Shown: piece by piece, positions 1 to 8,207 of the stretch | Numbering within the stretch: position 1 is the first letter of the stretch | How the letters are laid out: the number at the start of each line of letters is the position of its first letter | NCBI GenBank assembly: GCA_030672885.1 | Contig: DAOVFN010000001.1 | Location: forward strand, 1-22,586 | Direction: 5' to 3' | Length of the DNA stretch: 22,586 nt | Source: Candidatus Aenigmatarchaeota archaeon | GTDB taxonomy: Archaea; Aenigmatarchaeota; Aenigmatarchaeia; QMZP01 | Position numbers and translations under genes: made by a program | Notes under the pieces: model-generated | Databases searched by the model: none | What the model saw: the letters and a program-made list of their open reading frames with translations, nothing else | What the model was told of the DNA's origin: nothing

Positions 1-3000
1 GTTGCCCTCTGTGTCGTTGGCCTCGAACCTGAACCTCATCCACTGGCCTGCATAGCCCTCGCACGGGTAGGTCTTGTTGAACTCGAATTGTATGTAGCCT
101 TCAGCGTTGTCAGAGCAGTTGGTGCAGTTCCTGGACTCCACGTCGTACCAGCCCTGGCCGAGTATCTGCTCCTGGAGGGTGACATTGACCGTGTCCCCGA
201 GGTTGTCAGCCACCCTTATGGAGAAGTTGTGCTCGAGTACCCAGGAGTCCTGCCTTGGCGTCACATTGGCCTCTGTCATGGCAGGGGATGTGGTCATGTA
301 GAAGGTGTTCGGTGGCTGCTTGATGGTTAGGTTTTCATAGTAGTTTGTGTAGTTGGACCACATGCTCACGTTGTAATAGCCATAAGGGGTCTCCTGGCCA
401 GGGTTCCAGTTGCACTTGTAGACGTTGGCTCCAATCCTCTCTATGGCTGTGCAGTTGGTATCATAGCTCTGGTCCTGGTTGGTGAGGTTGAATCTTACCT
501 CTGTGTCCGTATTGAGGGTGATGGGCTCCTCGCAGTAGTTCTGGGTATATCCCTGGATGAGGACCGTGTCGGCCGCGGTGAAGTTCACAGAGCCGTCGGG
601 AAGGTCTATAACATTAAGCAGGGTTCCCTTTACAGTGAAGTTCCAGGTATCTGACTGCATGTCTGAACAGAGGTCAGTGTCCTGGGCTGTGGTGATTATG
701 GCGTACCAGTCATGGTCGCCGACATCGTACTCCTCATTGACGAGGGGGGTTGCGGGGTCGTCGCAGCTCGGGAAGAAACTGTAGTTGGCGTGGCCTGAAG
801 CGTTTGTCTCCAGGACCCTGCCTGAATCCCAGGTGGCTCCCATGCCTGAGCCCACTGTTGTTATGTAGAGCGTGATGTTCTTGTCAGGAACGGGGTCCTC
901 CCAGCCGTCCCTGACGAGCACTATCATGGTAAGGTTGCTGGCATCAGCGCTCCTGTTCGTTATGGTGTTGTTGCCTGCCATAACCTCGAAGGTGTAGTTT
1001 AGGCTCTCGTTGCACGGAAGGGACATGGTTATGACAAGGTCGGTCTTCCTGTCCAGATCTATGGGCGCGGAATATGGAATAAAGGGGTCTTTTGTCACGC
1101 ATATGGTGAAGGGGGAACAGGTCTCATTTCCTGTGTAATTGTATTCTGCATAGGTAACCTCCTGCTGGGTTATTGTCCCGCCCGACGATGTGTTCATCTC
1201 AAAAACCATGCTTGAAAACATGTCGTTCAGCTGTACTGTCGCATTCTCCAGGGGATTCCCGTCGGGGCCCTGAACAGTGACGTCAAGCGTATACTTCCTG
1301 AAGAAGGTCCCGTTGTCAGCCTTCCAGGTGAAATTCCAGGTGTCTGAGAGTATGTTCACTGTGCTGCCGTTATAGGATGTGGCAGAGAAGCCATAGCCAT
1401 CCTCGACATTTATCTTCTTCTCATCTGTCTGGTTTATGGCTGAATCGTTAAGCATAATGTCTACATATGATGCGTATGTTCCGCAGTCATCGCTCACCGT
1501 GAAGACATCCGTAAGGTATTCCTCGCCCTTGGTGTAGTTTGCCTGGATGGCCTGCATATAATCGTATATCTGGCTGGCATTCTTGGTTTGCGTAAGTGTT
1601 ATATTGCCGCCATAGAAGTAAACTGGCCTGACCTCTGTGGTTTCGTATCCGTTTGTGAACAATACTGTCCCGTTGTGGTAATATATTGTATAATCGGTCT
1701 TTGATACCGCCTCCATCGGTGTGAGCCTTGTCGAGTCCATTCCCTCTGTGTTGATTATCTGGAAATGCTCTGATTGTGTGACAGGATAATTGGTTAGCTG
1801 GATAGCATCATCGGTTCCGACCGTCTGGTCCTCAGTGGAGTCTGTGAACACCCTCTGTATTGGATAGTTGTAGGTTATCCCTGTCTGGGCTGCTGCATTG
1901 GATTCGTTCAGGGATGTGCACGGGCTGTCCAGCATGACTATGTCCAGTGACATTGATGAGGACATGTCAGCAATCGCCTCGAAGAACTTGTATCCGTATT
2001 TCCTGTAGTAGAACCCGTGGGGAGTGTAGTTTCCCTTATCCTGGGTGGTGGCGCTGACCCATATCTTCCTGAAGTCAAGTATCTGCTCATCAACGGTCCC
2101 GTTGCTGTATGTGGAGGCGTTGAACTGAACCCTGCCCTGCAGGTCCCTGGCTGCTACAGTGAGGCCATCAATCGGGTTGTTCGCGGCATCCTTTATTTGG
2201 ACGTTGTAAGAGCTCTGCCTCAATATGTAGTTGTCGTTAGCGCTCCCGCCGCCGCAAGCAGAATAATCAATCTTGCCCTCATCTATATCAGAGTCAATGG
2301 CAACCAAGTAGTGGCCTGTCCCCATCCTGACATCATAGTAGTTGTTGATGCCATAGTATTCCCTGACCTTTCCATGGGCGTAGCATATCCGGATTCCTGC
2401 AGTGGAGTCCTGGAGCCTGATGAGTCTCAGAACCTCCTCTGGCTCACCGCTCATCTCCATGGCGTACCTGTTGTTGACTGCCTGGTGGTCGTACATGGTG
2501 GTGCTCTTGGGGATGTAGAATATAGGGCCAGTGCCGTCGCTCTTGTCGCTCAGGGTTGCGTGGCCCTGGAGCGTGAACCTGTTGACGTCCACGGATGCTG
2601 TGCTTTTGCCTCCCTTTTCAGAGCTCGAATCGCATGAAGTGCCGTTGTCGTAGATAGAGCTCGGGGAGCCCGCATCCAGATTGGCCCTGTTCGTGTTGGT
2701 CCTGAAGCTCGTGTAAATGGACGAGTAGAAGTACCCGTACGCTCCTGGCCTACCATCGTCCGTGCAGGACGTTGTGAGCTTGTCACGGAAGCAGAGCGCT
2801 GACTGGTCGCAGATGTCATTGGCAGCGTCGACGTATGCCTGGATTGTGGTTCCTGACTGCGGCCCGGCATCGGTCAGGTTGCCGAACCTGAAATGCCCCA
2901 TCTCCTCTACCTGGAAAAACGCATCATTGTTGTTGGGCCCGCCGATGTTCACGATCTCGTTCTCGGAGATAAGCCACGTGTTATATGTGGCTGTGACCTG

Positions 3001-5022
3001 GGTCGTGCTCCTGCCCACATACAGGTCCGTGAGGAACATCCAGAGGTTGGTGTCAGTGGGGTGGAACAGGTCCGTGGAAGCGCCCTTGCTTGATGAGCAT
3101 GATGGCGAACCTATTGTGTCGCAGATGTCCTGCATTGTGCAGGGAGATGTTTCTGTGCAGCAGGTGTTGTCGCTCAGAACGTACATGTTGCCGGAGCCGT
3201 CCTGTTCTATGCAATTCGGCAGATCAGCATTATGCGCCACGAAAGTCTCCTTGCCAAAACCGAAACGCAGGTTATGCTTGCCTTCCACCCGTACATGGTT
3301 TACTATCCTGGCCTCCTGGTCACAGTTCCATGAAGGGTGGTACAAAACACCGCCCTGAAAGTCAGGGGTGAGCCTTTCATCGCCGCAGTAGAGGCCGATG
3401 AACTCCAGTTCTTCCTGGGACCTGCCAGGATAAGTTATTCTAAGCTCGTTCTCCCCCCTCGCCAGGAATCTCACTGTCCAGTTTTCACCCTGCCTCGGGT
3501 GTTCCTTCGTATTTATTACCAGGAAATCTGTGATGTCTCCGTCAGTTTCAGCTTCCTGGTGGGCTACAAATTCGTTTGTTAACAGGTTTTTGTTGATAGC
3601 ACCATCGGGGTGTCTGAAATTGGTTTTGTTGAAATTGGTTCTCCTCTCAACGGTCAAAAGGTCGCTGTAGAACTCTGCCCCGTCCTCGGCAATAAGGCTG
3701 TTGCTTCCCTGGTTCTCAAGAACCTTGAACTGGGAGTTTAATATCTTGACGCTGCTTCCCCCCGTTGCCAGAAAAGATGTGCTGCCCCTTCCCTCGTGTT
3801 CTGCTGGGACTTTGGATATAATCCACCCACCCAAACCTGGAGTGTTGTTTACATATCTACCCATCTGGAAATGCGCCCTGTCCTCGATTGTCCAGGGTTT
3901 TCTGATGTCAATGAACTGAAGCTCTGAAGAAAACCACGTCTCGGTCTGGCCGTCTCCGATAATGACATTCGAATAAAGCACAAAATAGTTGTTGTATTTT
4001 TTAGTCCTGTTCCAGCCGTTCATGGCATCCTCGTTGTAGAGATCCCCCATGGTGCATGGGTTCTCCTTGATGCACACCAAGCCGTCACTTACAACATGGA
4101 TGGTATCCGCCACAGGGTCGTATGATATCGCCGAATCTCCTAATCCCTGTGCAGACATGGTCTGCATCGCACCTCTCGTTTTCGGAACGATTGTATCAAG
4201 GAGTAAGTTGCTGTCTCCCTGGTCTGATTCTGCCCTGATATAGGTTTCATATCCTCCCGGAGGCAAGCGAAACGTGAACCTGAATCCCCCAGAGGAGATT
4301 GTTCTTTCCCTATATGTTTCTCCATTGTATGCATCAACGACCAGTAAAGAAAGATTGTATTTCTCTTGCGGGGTTATTGTCCCCTCTATAGTGACTTTTC
4401 CGTTCGATATCTTCTGGTCTGCATGGATTATGACATCGTCTAAAGGAATTTCAGCATGGGGCTCTTCTGTTTTTTTTCCTAATGGAAGAATTGTTACCTC
4501 AACAGATTCTCTTGATGGCTTCATGTAGTCCTGACCAGGGAAGACCACAGAGAGTACATATTCTCCTGGCTCAGTGTCTGAGAAGTCAATATTCAAGAGG
4601 GCGTGGCCTGAGGGGCATGTGGAATTTGACCCTATCAAGATGCCGTCAAGGTAGAACTCAAGGAGAGTGTTTTCAAGAACAGAACCGTTGTCGAGGAACA
4701 GGCCGACATTAATCATAAGAGTTTCATTATTATAATAGACGGTCTTTTCGAGAGGGAGTTCGATTGCCGTATTGGCCCATATCTCTATGGTTCCCGTGGC
4801 CTCGACTGTCTTTGTGCAGACAATGCCTGGGACAGTGGCGGATATGTTCTCGAAATGCCCGTCAGAGAGGTTCGCGAGGAAGCCTCCTGTGATGTTGGTC
4901 AGGTTGGTGGCGTTCTGGGCAACCACAACGCCGGACACAAGGCCAATAAAGAGGAGTGCTATGAGGAGCTCTGACTGGGCCATGCTGCTCTTCATGCCCG
5001 GACCGCTTCCTTGGCTATCCAT
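1..5022 (-). CDS. Giant secreted/surface-anchored adhesin-like protein (C-terminus beyond the window)
   Basis: I read this frame codon by codon from an ATG at 5022 to base 1 and met no stop, giving at least 1674 residues. It is preceded by GGTGAG and overlaps the stop of the upstream gene by 8 bases, so the two are translationally coupled. The N-terminus has a polar stretch, then AQSELL followed by a hydrophobic run to about residue 36. This resembles the Q-x-S/E motif of archaeal class III (pilin-like) signal sequences, though without the usual KG before Q. The rest is beta-rich, Asn/Thr/Ser-rich and full of N-x-S/T sequons. A Cys-containing motif recurs: PCTMGDLYN near 4050 and PCTMQDICD near 3140, as in beta-helix-type archaeal surface proteins. 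Towards the window edge, Ig-like units carry SDTWNFT twice (near 1350 and 650). Function is inferred: cell-surface structure or adhesion. An internal ATG at 4995 is an alternative start. Confidence 0.85.
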   Translation of the reverse strand, partial: MDSQGSGPGMKSSMAQSELLIALLFIGLVSGVVVAQNATNLTNITGGFLANLSDGHFENISATVPGIVCTKTVEATGTIEIWANTAIELPLEKTVYYNNETLMINVGLFLDNGSVLENTLLEFYLDGILIGSNSTCPSGHALLNIDFSDTEPGEYVLSVVFPGQDYMKPSRESVEVTILPLGKKTEEPHAEIPLDDVIIHADQKISNGKVTIEGTITPQEKYNLSLLVVDAYNGETYRERTISSGGFRFTFRLPPGGYETYIRAESDQGDSNLLLDTIVPKTRGAMQTMSAQGLGDSAISYDPVADTIHVVSDGLVCIKENPCTMGDLYNEDAMNGWNRTKKYNNYFVLYSNVIIGDGQTETWFSSELQFIDIRKPWTIEDRAHFQMGRYVNNTPGLGGWIISKVPAEHEGRGSTSFLATGGSSVKILNSQFKVLENQGSNSLIAEDGAEFYSDLLTVERRTNFNKTNFRHPDGAINKNLLTNEFVAHQEAETDGDITDFLVINTKEHPRQGENWTVRFLARGENELRITYPGRSQEELEFIGLYCGDERLTPDFQGGVLYHPSWNCDQEARIVNHVRVEGKHNLRFGFGKETFVAHNADLPNCIEQDGSGNMYVLSDNTCCTETSPCTMQDICDTIGSPSCSSSKGASTDLFHPTDTNLWMFLTDLYVGRSTTQVTATYNTWLISENEIVNIGGPNNNDAFFQVEEMGHFRFGNLTDAGPQSGTTIQAYVDAANDICDQSALCFRDKLTTSCTDDGRPGAYGYFYSSIYTSFRTNTNRANLDAGSPSSIYDNGTSCDSSSEKGGKSTASVDVNRFTLQGHATLSDKSDGTGPIFYIPKSTTMYDHQAVNNRYAMEMSGEPEEVLRLIRLQDSTAGIRICYAHGKVREYYGINNYYDVRMGTGHYLVAIDSDIDEGKIDYSACGGGSANDNYILRQSSYNVQIKDAANNPIDGLTVAARDLQGRVQFNASTYSNGTVDEQILDFRKIWVSATTQDKGNYTPHGFYYRKYGYKFFEAIADMSSSMSLDIVMLDSPCTSLNESNAAAQTGITYNYPIQRVFTDSTEDQTVGTDDAIQLTNYPVTQSEHFQIINTEGMDSTRLTPMEAVSKTDYTIYYHNGTVLFTNGYETTEVRPVYFYGGNITLTQTKNASQIYDYMQAIQANYTKGEEYLTDVFTVSDDCGTYASYVDIMLNDSAINQTDEKKINVEDGYGFSATSYNGSTVNILSDTWNFTWKADNGTFFRKYTLDVTVQGPDGNPLENATVQLNDMFSSMVFEMNTSSGGTITQQEVTYAEYNYTGNETCSPFTICVTKDPFIPYSAPIDLDRKTDLVITMSLPCNESLNYTFEVMAGNNTITNRSADASNLTMIVLVRDGWEDPVPDKNITLYITTVGSGMGATWDSGRVLETNASGHANYSFFPSCDDPATPLVNEEYDVGDHDWYAIITTAQDTDLCSDMQSDTWNFTVKGTLLNVIDLPDGSVNFTAADTVLIQGYTQNYCEEPITLNTDTEVRFNLTNQDQSYDTNCTAIERIGANVYKCNWNPGQETPYGYYNVSMWSNYTNYYENLTIKQPPNTFYMTTSPAMTEANVTPRQDSWVLEHNFSIRVADNLGDTVNVTLQEQILGQGWYDVESRNCTNCSDNAEGYIQFEFNKTYPCEGYAGQWMRFRFEANDTEGN

Positions 5023-5863
5023 GGTACCTCACCAGGACCTTTATTTCCTGCTCCCCGAGCTCGGAGGAAAGGGAAGCGGCAACTGTCAGGCGGCTCGTGC
5101 AGGCAGCTCCGGCCGGGATGTCGCAATGATGGCTGCCGCTTCCCTCAAGAATGGAGATGCTGCCAGGAAGGGCCCACTCCACCCAGACCGCATTGGCGTC
5201 CCTGTCACCGGTGTTTAGAATCTCAACAGAGACCAGGAATGGCTGGTTCCTGTCTGTCCTCTCTGGGAGGTTCAGGCTGACCTCAAGAGCAGGGCCAGTG
5301 GGCGGCTCCCTGGTCTCGTTCCCGGGTTCCTGAACATCAGGCCCCTGGGTATGGTTCTGTCCGGCTGTCCCGTTTTCAGGAAACCGGCATGTATCGTTGG
5401 CGGGGGTTGTGGTGTTTGCGGTGGTGTTTTCCTCACATGGCAGGACGGTCTCATTGGCCCCCATAGCGGCGCTTTCGCCTGGAGGGGTCGTGTTCGTGTT
5501 ATTCAGGTGGGCAGTCATGTTGGTCTGGTTCATGGGAACTGTCGCGTTGGTTGTGTTGGCATGGGATGTGGCACTTCCCTGGCTGGCAGGGTCGCTCTTG
5601 CTGTCAGGAAATATCACATTCCCAGATAGAAGGATTGTATTGAAGCCTGTCACATTGTTTTCATGAGAGGTGTTCAGGGTATTGTTTTCATAGGGAATGG
5701 CAGCAGTTATGTTAGCAACTATGTCGCCTGTTGTGTTGCCAGTGGCGTTCTCGGCTATTATTATGGTGGTGGGAACTAGGAGTAGAAAGAGGACTGCGGC
5801 CAGTATTGGGGCCTGGCCAGAACTTGATTTCCTAACGCCGCCAAAACGCACACCTGTATACAT
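5015..5863 (-). CDS. Sequon-rich membrane-anchored surface protein with a CARDB/DUF11-like domain
   Basis: 282 residues. Residues about 12-37 (RKSSSGQAPILAAVLFLL and onward) form a basic, Ser-Gly-Gln, then hydrophobic N-terminus like an archaeal class III or uncleaved signal anchor. Residues about 38-185 are low-complexity and Asn/Thr-rich, and I count about 19 N-x-S/T sequons there. Residues about 190-282 look like one Ig-like CARDB/DUF11 beta-sandwich (LEVSLNLPER, VEILNTGDRDANAV, with Cys in HHCDIPAGAACTS). It is the first gene of the surface operon; its stop lies inside the start of the giant gene at 5022. A heavily glycosylated stalk carrying a small beta domain is my inference. No catalytic motif is visible. 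The ATG at 5863 has no strong Shine-Dalgarno, in line with a short leader. Confidence 0.85.
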   Translation of the reverse strand: MYTGVRFGGVRKSSSGQAPILAAVLFLLLVPTTIIIAENATGNTTGDIVANITAAIPYENNTLNTSHENNVTGFNTILLSGNVIFPDSKSDPASQGSATSHANTTNATVPMNQTNMTAHLNNTNTTPPGESAAMGANETVLPCEENTTANTTTPANDTCRFPENGTAGQNHTQGPDVQEPGNETREPPTGPALEVSLNLPERTDRNQPFLVSVEILNTGDRDANAVWVEWALPGSISILEGSGSHHCDIPAGAACTSRLTVAASLSSELGEQEIKVLVRYHG

Positions 5864-5962
5864 CGGTTAACCACTAATAGAATGCCTGTTTGTCGAGCCC
5901 TATATGAATGGTTTAATTAACCAGCCCGTAAGGTTTATATTGTCGACCGACATAATTATAAT
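5864..5962. promoter_or_regulatory. Divergent promoter region with an operator-like palindrome
   Basis: This 99-base spacer separates the divergent surface operon (minus) and the regulator at 5963 (plus). For the plus gene a TATA box TTTATATT lies at 5934-5941, about 26 bases before the ATG, which predicts a leaderless mRNA. Between the box and the ATG is TGTCG-AC-CGACA (5941-5952), a 5+2+5 inverted repeat placed where a repressor would block transcription. For the minus gene, TTCATATAG around 5901-5909 is a plausible TATA box. A PacI-like palindrome TTAATTAA lies near 5913-5920. Binding by the neighbouring winged-helix protein is inferred only. Confidence 0.6.
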
Positions 5963-6424
5963 ATGTCCGGCTTCTTCCGTTCTAGCGATAACAAGAGAAG
6001 GGAGATAAACTCCCTGTTGGTTCTCAAGAGCAAGCTCAACCAGGAGGGCGTGCGGCTCAGGGAGGACTTCGACTCCGGGAAGGCAGACTGGATGGAGCAG
6101 AAGATGGATGACATCCTCTTTAGGCTAAGGGAGATGGAGAAGAAACTCGAGGGTGTAAAAAGGGAGAGGATTCACGACATACTGGAGTACCAGAAGGTCG
6201 CGTCATCGGGCAGGGGCAAGCCCGAAAGCATGAGGACCCTGAAGGTGAAGAGTATGATCAAGAGTCTGCTGGAGGAGCACAAGAAGCTGACATCATCTGA
6301 CCTCAACAGGCTCCTGAAGCTCTCAAGGACAAGGTGCAATGAATACCTGGTGGAGCTCGAGCGCGAGGGCCTTGTCCAAGGAGCGACTATTCGACGCAAG
6401 AAGTTCTATGAGCTCAGAAAGTAG
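5963..6424 (+). CDS. Coiled-coil / winged-helix transcriptional regulator-like protein
   Basis: 153 residues. Residues about 15-70 are strongly charged and helical (KSKLNQEGVRLREDF, MEKKLEGVKRER), suggesting a coiled coil. Residues about 90-153 look like a winged helix-turn-helix: a helix (VKSMIKSLLEE), then LTSSDLNRLLKLSRTRCNEY as the helix-turn-helix, then LVELEREGLVQGATIRRKKF as the wing. The ATG at 5963 sits about 26 bases after a TATA box, so the mRNA is probably leaderless. A 5+2+5 palindrome in its own promoter suggests autoregulation and possible control of the divergent surface operon. It converges with minD. The ligand and target genes are unknown. Confidence 0.85.
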   Translation: MSGFFRSSDNKRREINSLLVLKSKLNQEGVRLREDFDSGKADWMEQKMDDILFRLREMEKKLEGVKRERIHDILEYQKVASSGRGKPESMRTLKVKSMIKSLLEEHKKLTSSDLNRLLKLSRTRCNEYLVELEREGLVQGATIRRKKFYELRK

Positions 6425-6461
6425 TGAAACGATTTCTTTTAAAAGCAGCACCAAGAAGCCA

Positions 6462-6486
6462 TGTCGGTTCCTGTCGATAGCTGTCG
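6462..6486. repeat. Three TGTCG repeats at 10-base spacing
   Basis: TGTCG occurs at 6462, 6472 and 6482, exactly one helical turn apart, in the 128-base convergent spacer (6425-6552) between the regulator and minD. The same pentamer forms both arms of the palindrome at 5941-5952. The spacer also holds a T-rich run just after the regulator stop (6430-6440, TTTCTTTT) that could end transcription. Nothing else is visible there. Confidence 0.4.
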
Positions 6487-6552
6487 GGTGGCTTGTTGCC
6501 CCGCATAACACATCTATGGGTTTAGAAACGCTATAAATTATCTGGAAGGAGA

Positions 6553-7299
6553 CTATCGCGAGAAGAGCCGTCTGAGACCAAGCATGCTGGGGGATGAGTA
6601 CTCCACGCCCACGATGGCCGCAGCAAGCCTGGCGAATTCCACCGCTGCCCTGGAGTGGGGCTTAAGGTCGACTATGGGAGTCTTTTCGAACATGCTCCTC
6701 TTGACGTCCTTGTCTTCGGGTATCCTGCCTATCACGTTGAGGTCGCACATCTCTTCGATTTCCTCTGTGGTGAGCTCGAATTTGTCCCTGATCCTGTTCA
6801 CCACGATACCGAGGGGTTCCTTGCCCATCTCCCTGGCCACCTTGATGACCTTGAGCGCGTCGGTAACCGCGGGTATCTCGGGGTTGGTCACAACCACGAT
6901 GTCATCGCAGGCCTTGAGAACGAGGAGCGCGTCCTCCCTGAGGCCCGGCGGAGAGTCTATAAGGATTATGCCGTTGAGGTCGCTGAGCACGGATTTGAGC
7001 CTGTAGGGTGTGGGGTTCTTGGTGATGTAGTTGAGTGATATAGAAGCAGGAATCACCTTGAGGCCAGAGGGGTGGGTGTATATGGCATTGAGTATGCTGA
7101 TGTTGCCGTCAAGGGCATCCTGAAGCCCCAGTGGAAACTGATAGAACCCAAGCTGGAGGCCGAGATTGGATGTGGACAGGTCAACATCAACGGCAACGAC
7201 ATCCTTGCCGAATTGCGTCATGGCCAAAGAGAGGTTCGCTGTGAGCGTAGTCTTGCCCACGCCCCCCTTTCCGGAGACAATGCCTATAATCTTTTCCAT
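6553..7299 (-). CDS. minD: MinD/ParA-family P-loop ATPase
   Basis: 248 residues, about the usual length for archaeal MinD. A deviant Walker A, GKGGVGKTT, lies at residues 10-18 with the signature lysine at 11. The VDVDLSTSNL segment is at about 37-46 and Walker B (ILIDSPPG) at about 111-118. The C-terminus (SMLGLRRLFSR) looks like the short amphipathic membrane-targeting helix of MinD. In bacteria MinD positions division factors; in archaea members of this family organise or polarise membrane-associated machinery such as motility or chemosensory arrays. No MinC, MinE or chemotaxis partner lies next to it here, so the specific role is open. The ATG lies about 24 bases after a TATA box, so it is probably leaderless. 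Confidence 0.93.
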   Translation of the reverse strand: MEKIIGIVSGKGGVGKTTLTANLSLAMTQFGKDVVAVDVDLSTSNLGLQLGFYQFPLGLQDALDGNISILNAIYTHPSGLKVIPASISLNYITKNPTPYRLKSVLSDLNGIILIDSPPGLREDALLVLKACDDIVVVTNPEIPAVTDALKVIKVAREMGKEPLGIVVNRIRDKFELTTEEIEEMCDLNVIGRIPEDKDVKRSMFEKTPIVDLKPHSRAAVEFARLAAAIVGVEYSSPSMLGLRRLFSR

Positions 7300-7317
7300 A
7301 ACTAGAAATGTAGACGA

Positions 7318-7328
7318 TGATATAAAAA
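7318..7328 (-). promoter_or_regulatory. TATA box of minD
   Basis: On the minus strand CTTTTTATATCA ends about 20 bases before the minD ATG at 7299, with its centre about 24 bases upstream. This is the spacing of a leaderless archaeal promoter. Confidence 0.6.
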
Positions 7329-7405
7329 GCTTAATCTGATTTGGTACCCCACTACTTTAGTATTGGTAAAACCCGGTAACCAAATAATGCTGCTGTTATC
7401 TATCA

Positions 7406-7505
7406 CCGTTAACAGAGGTTCTTGCTATAATATTATCCGAGTTCTTTGTTGGCTGTACAAGAATTTGGGCAGAGAGACACAAAGCGTTTCGGAGCCTGTT
7501 AACGG
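7406..7505. repeat. Nested inverted-repeat structure in the minD / islet spacer
   Basis: The 7300-7614 spacer has no gene I can support. It holds a perfect 10-bp inverted repeat, CCGTTAACAG (7406-7415) with CTGTTAACGG (7496-7505). Nested inside are TCCGA (7436-7440) with TCGGA (7489-7493) and CTTTGT (7444-7449) with ACAAAG (7479-7484). Together they can fold as one long interrupted hairpin with a 20-base bulge on the left arm. Downstream, 7537-7556 is GC-rich (CCCGAGCGGAGCGAGG). It could be a small structured RNA, a protein-binding site or an element end; the sequence does not decide. Confidence 0.5.
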
Positions 7506-7587
7506 CTGTTAGTTGCCCATCACGGTTTGCGCAGAAGGGCCCGAGCGGAGCGAGGAAGTTTGAGTGGACTAAACCTATACGTGGGTA

Positions 7588-7595
7588 TTTAAATA
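7588..7595 (+). promoter_or_regulatory. TATA box of the islet gene
   Basis: TTTAAATA lies only 5 bases before the first in-frame ATG (7600) but about 25 bases before the second (7615). Archaeal spacing therefore favours a leaderless start at 7615. Confidence 0.55.
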
Positions 7596-7614
7596 CTCAA
7601 TGAATATATTACTT

Positions 7615-8019
7615 ATGCGTAGAGAAAATGACTATAAATCTGGATTATCAAACCTTGGTATACCTAGCCATACGATTACTGATATCACTCAAGCTATGAA
7701 ACAGGGCAAATTACCCGATTATCTGGTTGATGTTGTTATTCAGAGGCAAGACGAATTGATTATACATCCTGACAATTATCCATGGCACCCTCATGTATCT
7801 GATGAAGTATCAGAAGGGTTAGATAATCAAGGAATAGATACTAGAAAAGTATGGGAAAGCGCGAGCGAATACGCTGGACAAAAATATGGGAAGAAAATGC
7901 CTGCAAACTGTGCAATTGACATGGGAACTAGCGAAGCACTCACGAATTTGTTTGAAATGTATGCCTTATTGGAGCATCACGATTTAGACGAACTAAAGGG
8001 CAAAAAAGTGCGATTCTAA
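7615..8019 (+). CDS. Hypothetical protein of AT-richer composition
   Basis: 134 residues from the ATG at 7615, or 139 from the ATG at 7600. I do not recognise a family. It looks soluble, with no signal or membrane segment, rich in Asp, Glu, Tyr and His (HPDNYPWHPHVSDEV, YALLEHHDLDELKGKK). Base and codon use are visibly AT-richer than the neighbouring minD and mevalonate genes (many AAA, TTA, GAT and ATA codons), which suggests acquisition. It lies between an inverted-repeat structure and a degraded HepT gene. The start at 7615 is chosen from the TATA spacing. The real-gene call rests on an uninterrupted frame, a well-placed promoter and a T-rich tract just after the stop. Confidence 0.7.
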   Translation: MRRENDYKSGLSNLGIPSHTITDITQAMKQGKLPDYLVDVVIQRQDELIIHPDNYPWHPHVSDEVSEGLDNQGIDTRKVWESASEYAGQKYGKKMPANCAIDMGTSEALTNLFEMYALLEHHDLDELKGKKVRF

Positions 8020-8028
8020 TTACCTGGA

Positions 8029-8038
8029 TTTTGTTTTA
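8029..8038 (+). terminator. T-rich candidate terminator
   Basis: TTTTGTTTTA follows the stop of the islet gene by about 10 bases. Oligo-T tracts of this kind end archaeal transcripts; there is no hairpin. Confidence 0.35.
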
Positions 8039-8102
8039 TAGTCCCTCAAATTGCAACTAACGCTATATTATTCTCATGCTTGTCGGTGTTCTCCATAGCG
8101 GC

Positions 8103-8207
8103 CTAATCCTCATACTCGATATCCATCAGGATTCGCTTAATCTTCTTCTTAAGGTCTGGCAGGTCATTTTTTACAACGCCAAAATACCCGTGGATGGGTT
8201 TGTCTCA
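8103..8207 (-). pseudogene. Remnant of a HepT-like (DUF86, HEPN) toxin gene
   Basis: Only the end of the gene survives. The frame reads DKPIHGYFGV directly followed by VKNDLPDLKKKIKRIL and a TAG at 8103-8105. HepT/DUF86 proteins end with an R-D-K-x-I-H-x-Y-F-G-V block, a short linker, then a V-K-N-D-L-P-x-L-K helix. Here the catalytic-motif Arg position is a TGA (8205-8207) and the linker between the two blocks is missing, so there is an internal deletion. No MNT nucleotidyltransferase partner is recognisable upstream. The rest of the 8020-8261 spacer shows nothing else I can support. It is probably a decayed toxin-antitoxin module. Confidence 0.6.

Noticed and set aside
2017..2637. 206-codon plus-strand frame, and other plus frames between 88 and 4712
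   Set aside because: They lie opposite the continuous minus-strand surface protein frame. They have no ribosome sites or family motifs and their composition is that of a complement.
7537..7556. GC-rich CCCGAGCGGAGCGAGG as a tRNA or rRNA fragment or att site
   Set aside because: I could not place it in a cloverleaf, and no second copy bounds the islet.
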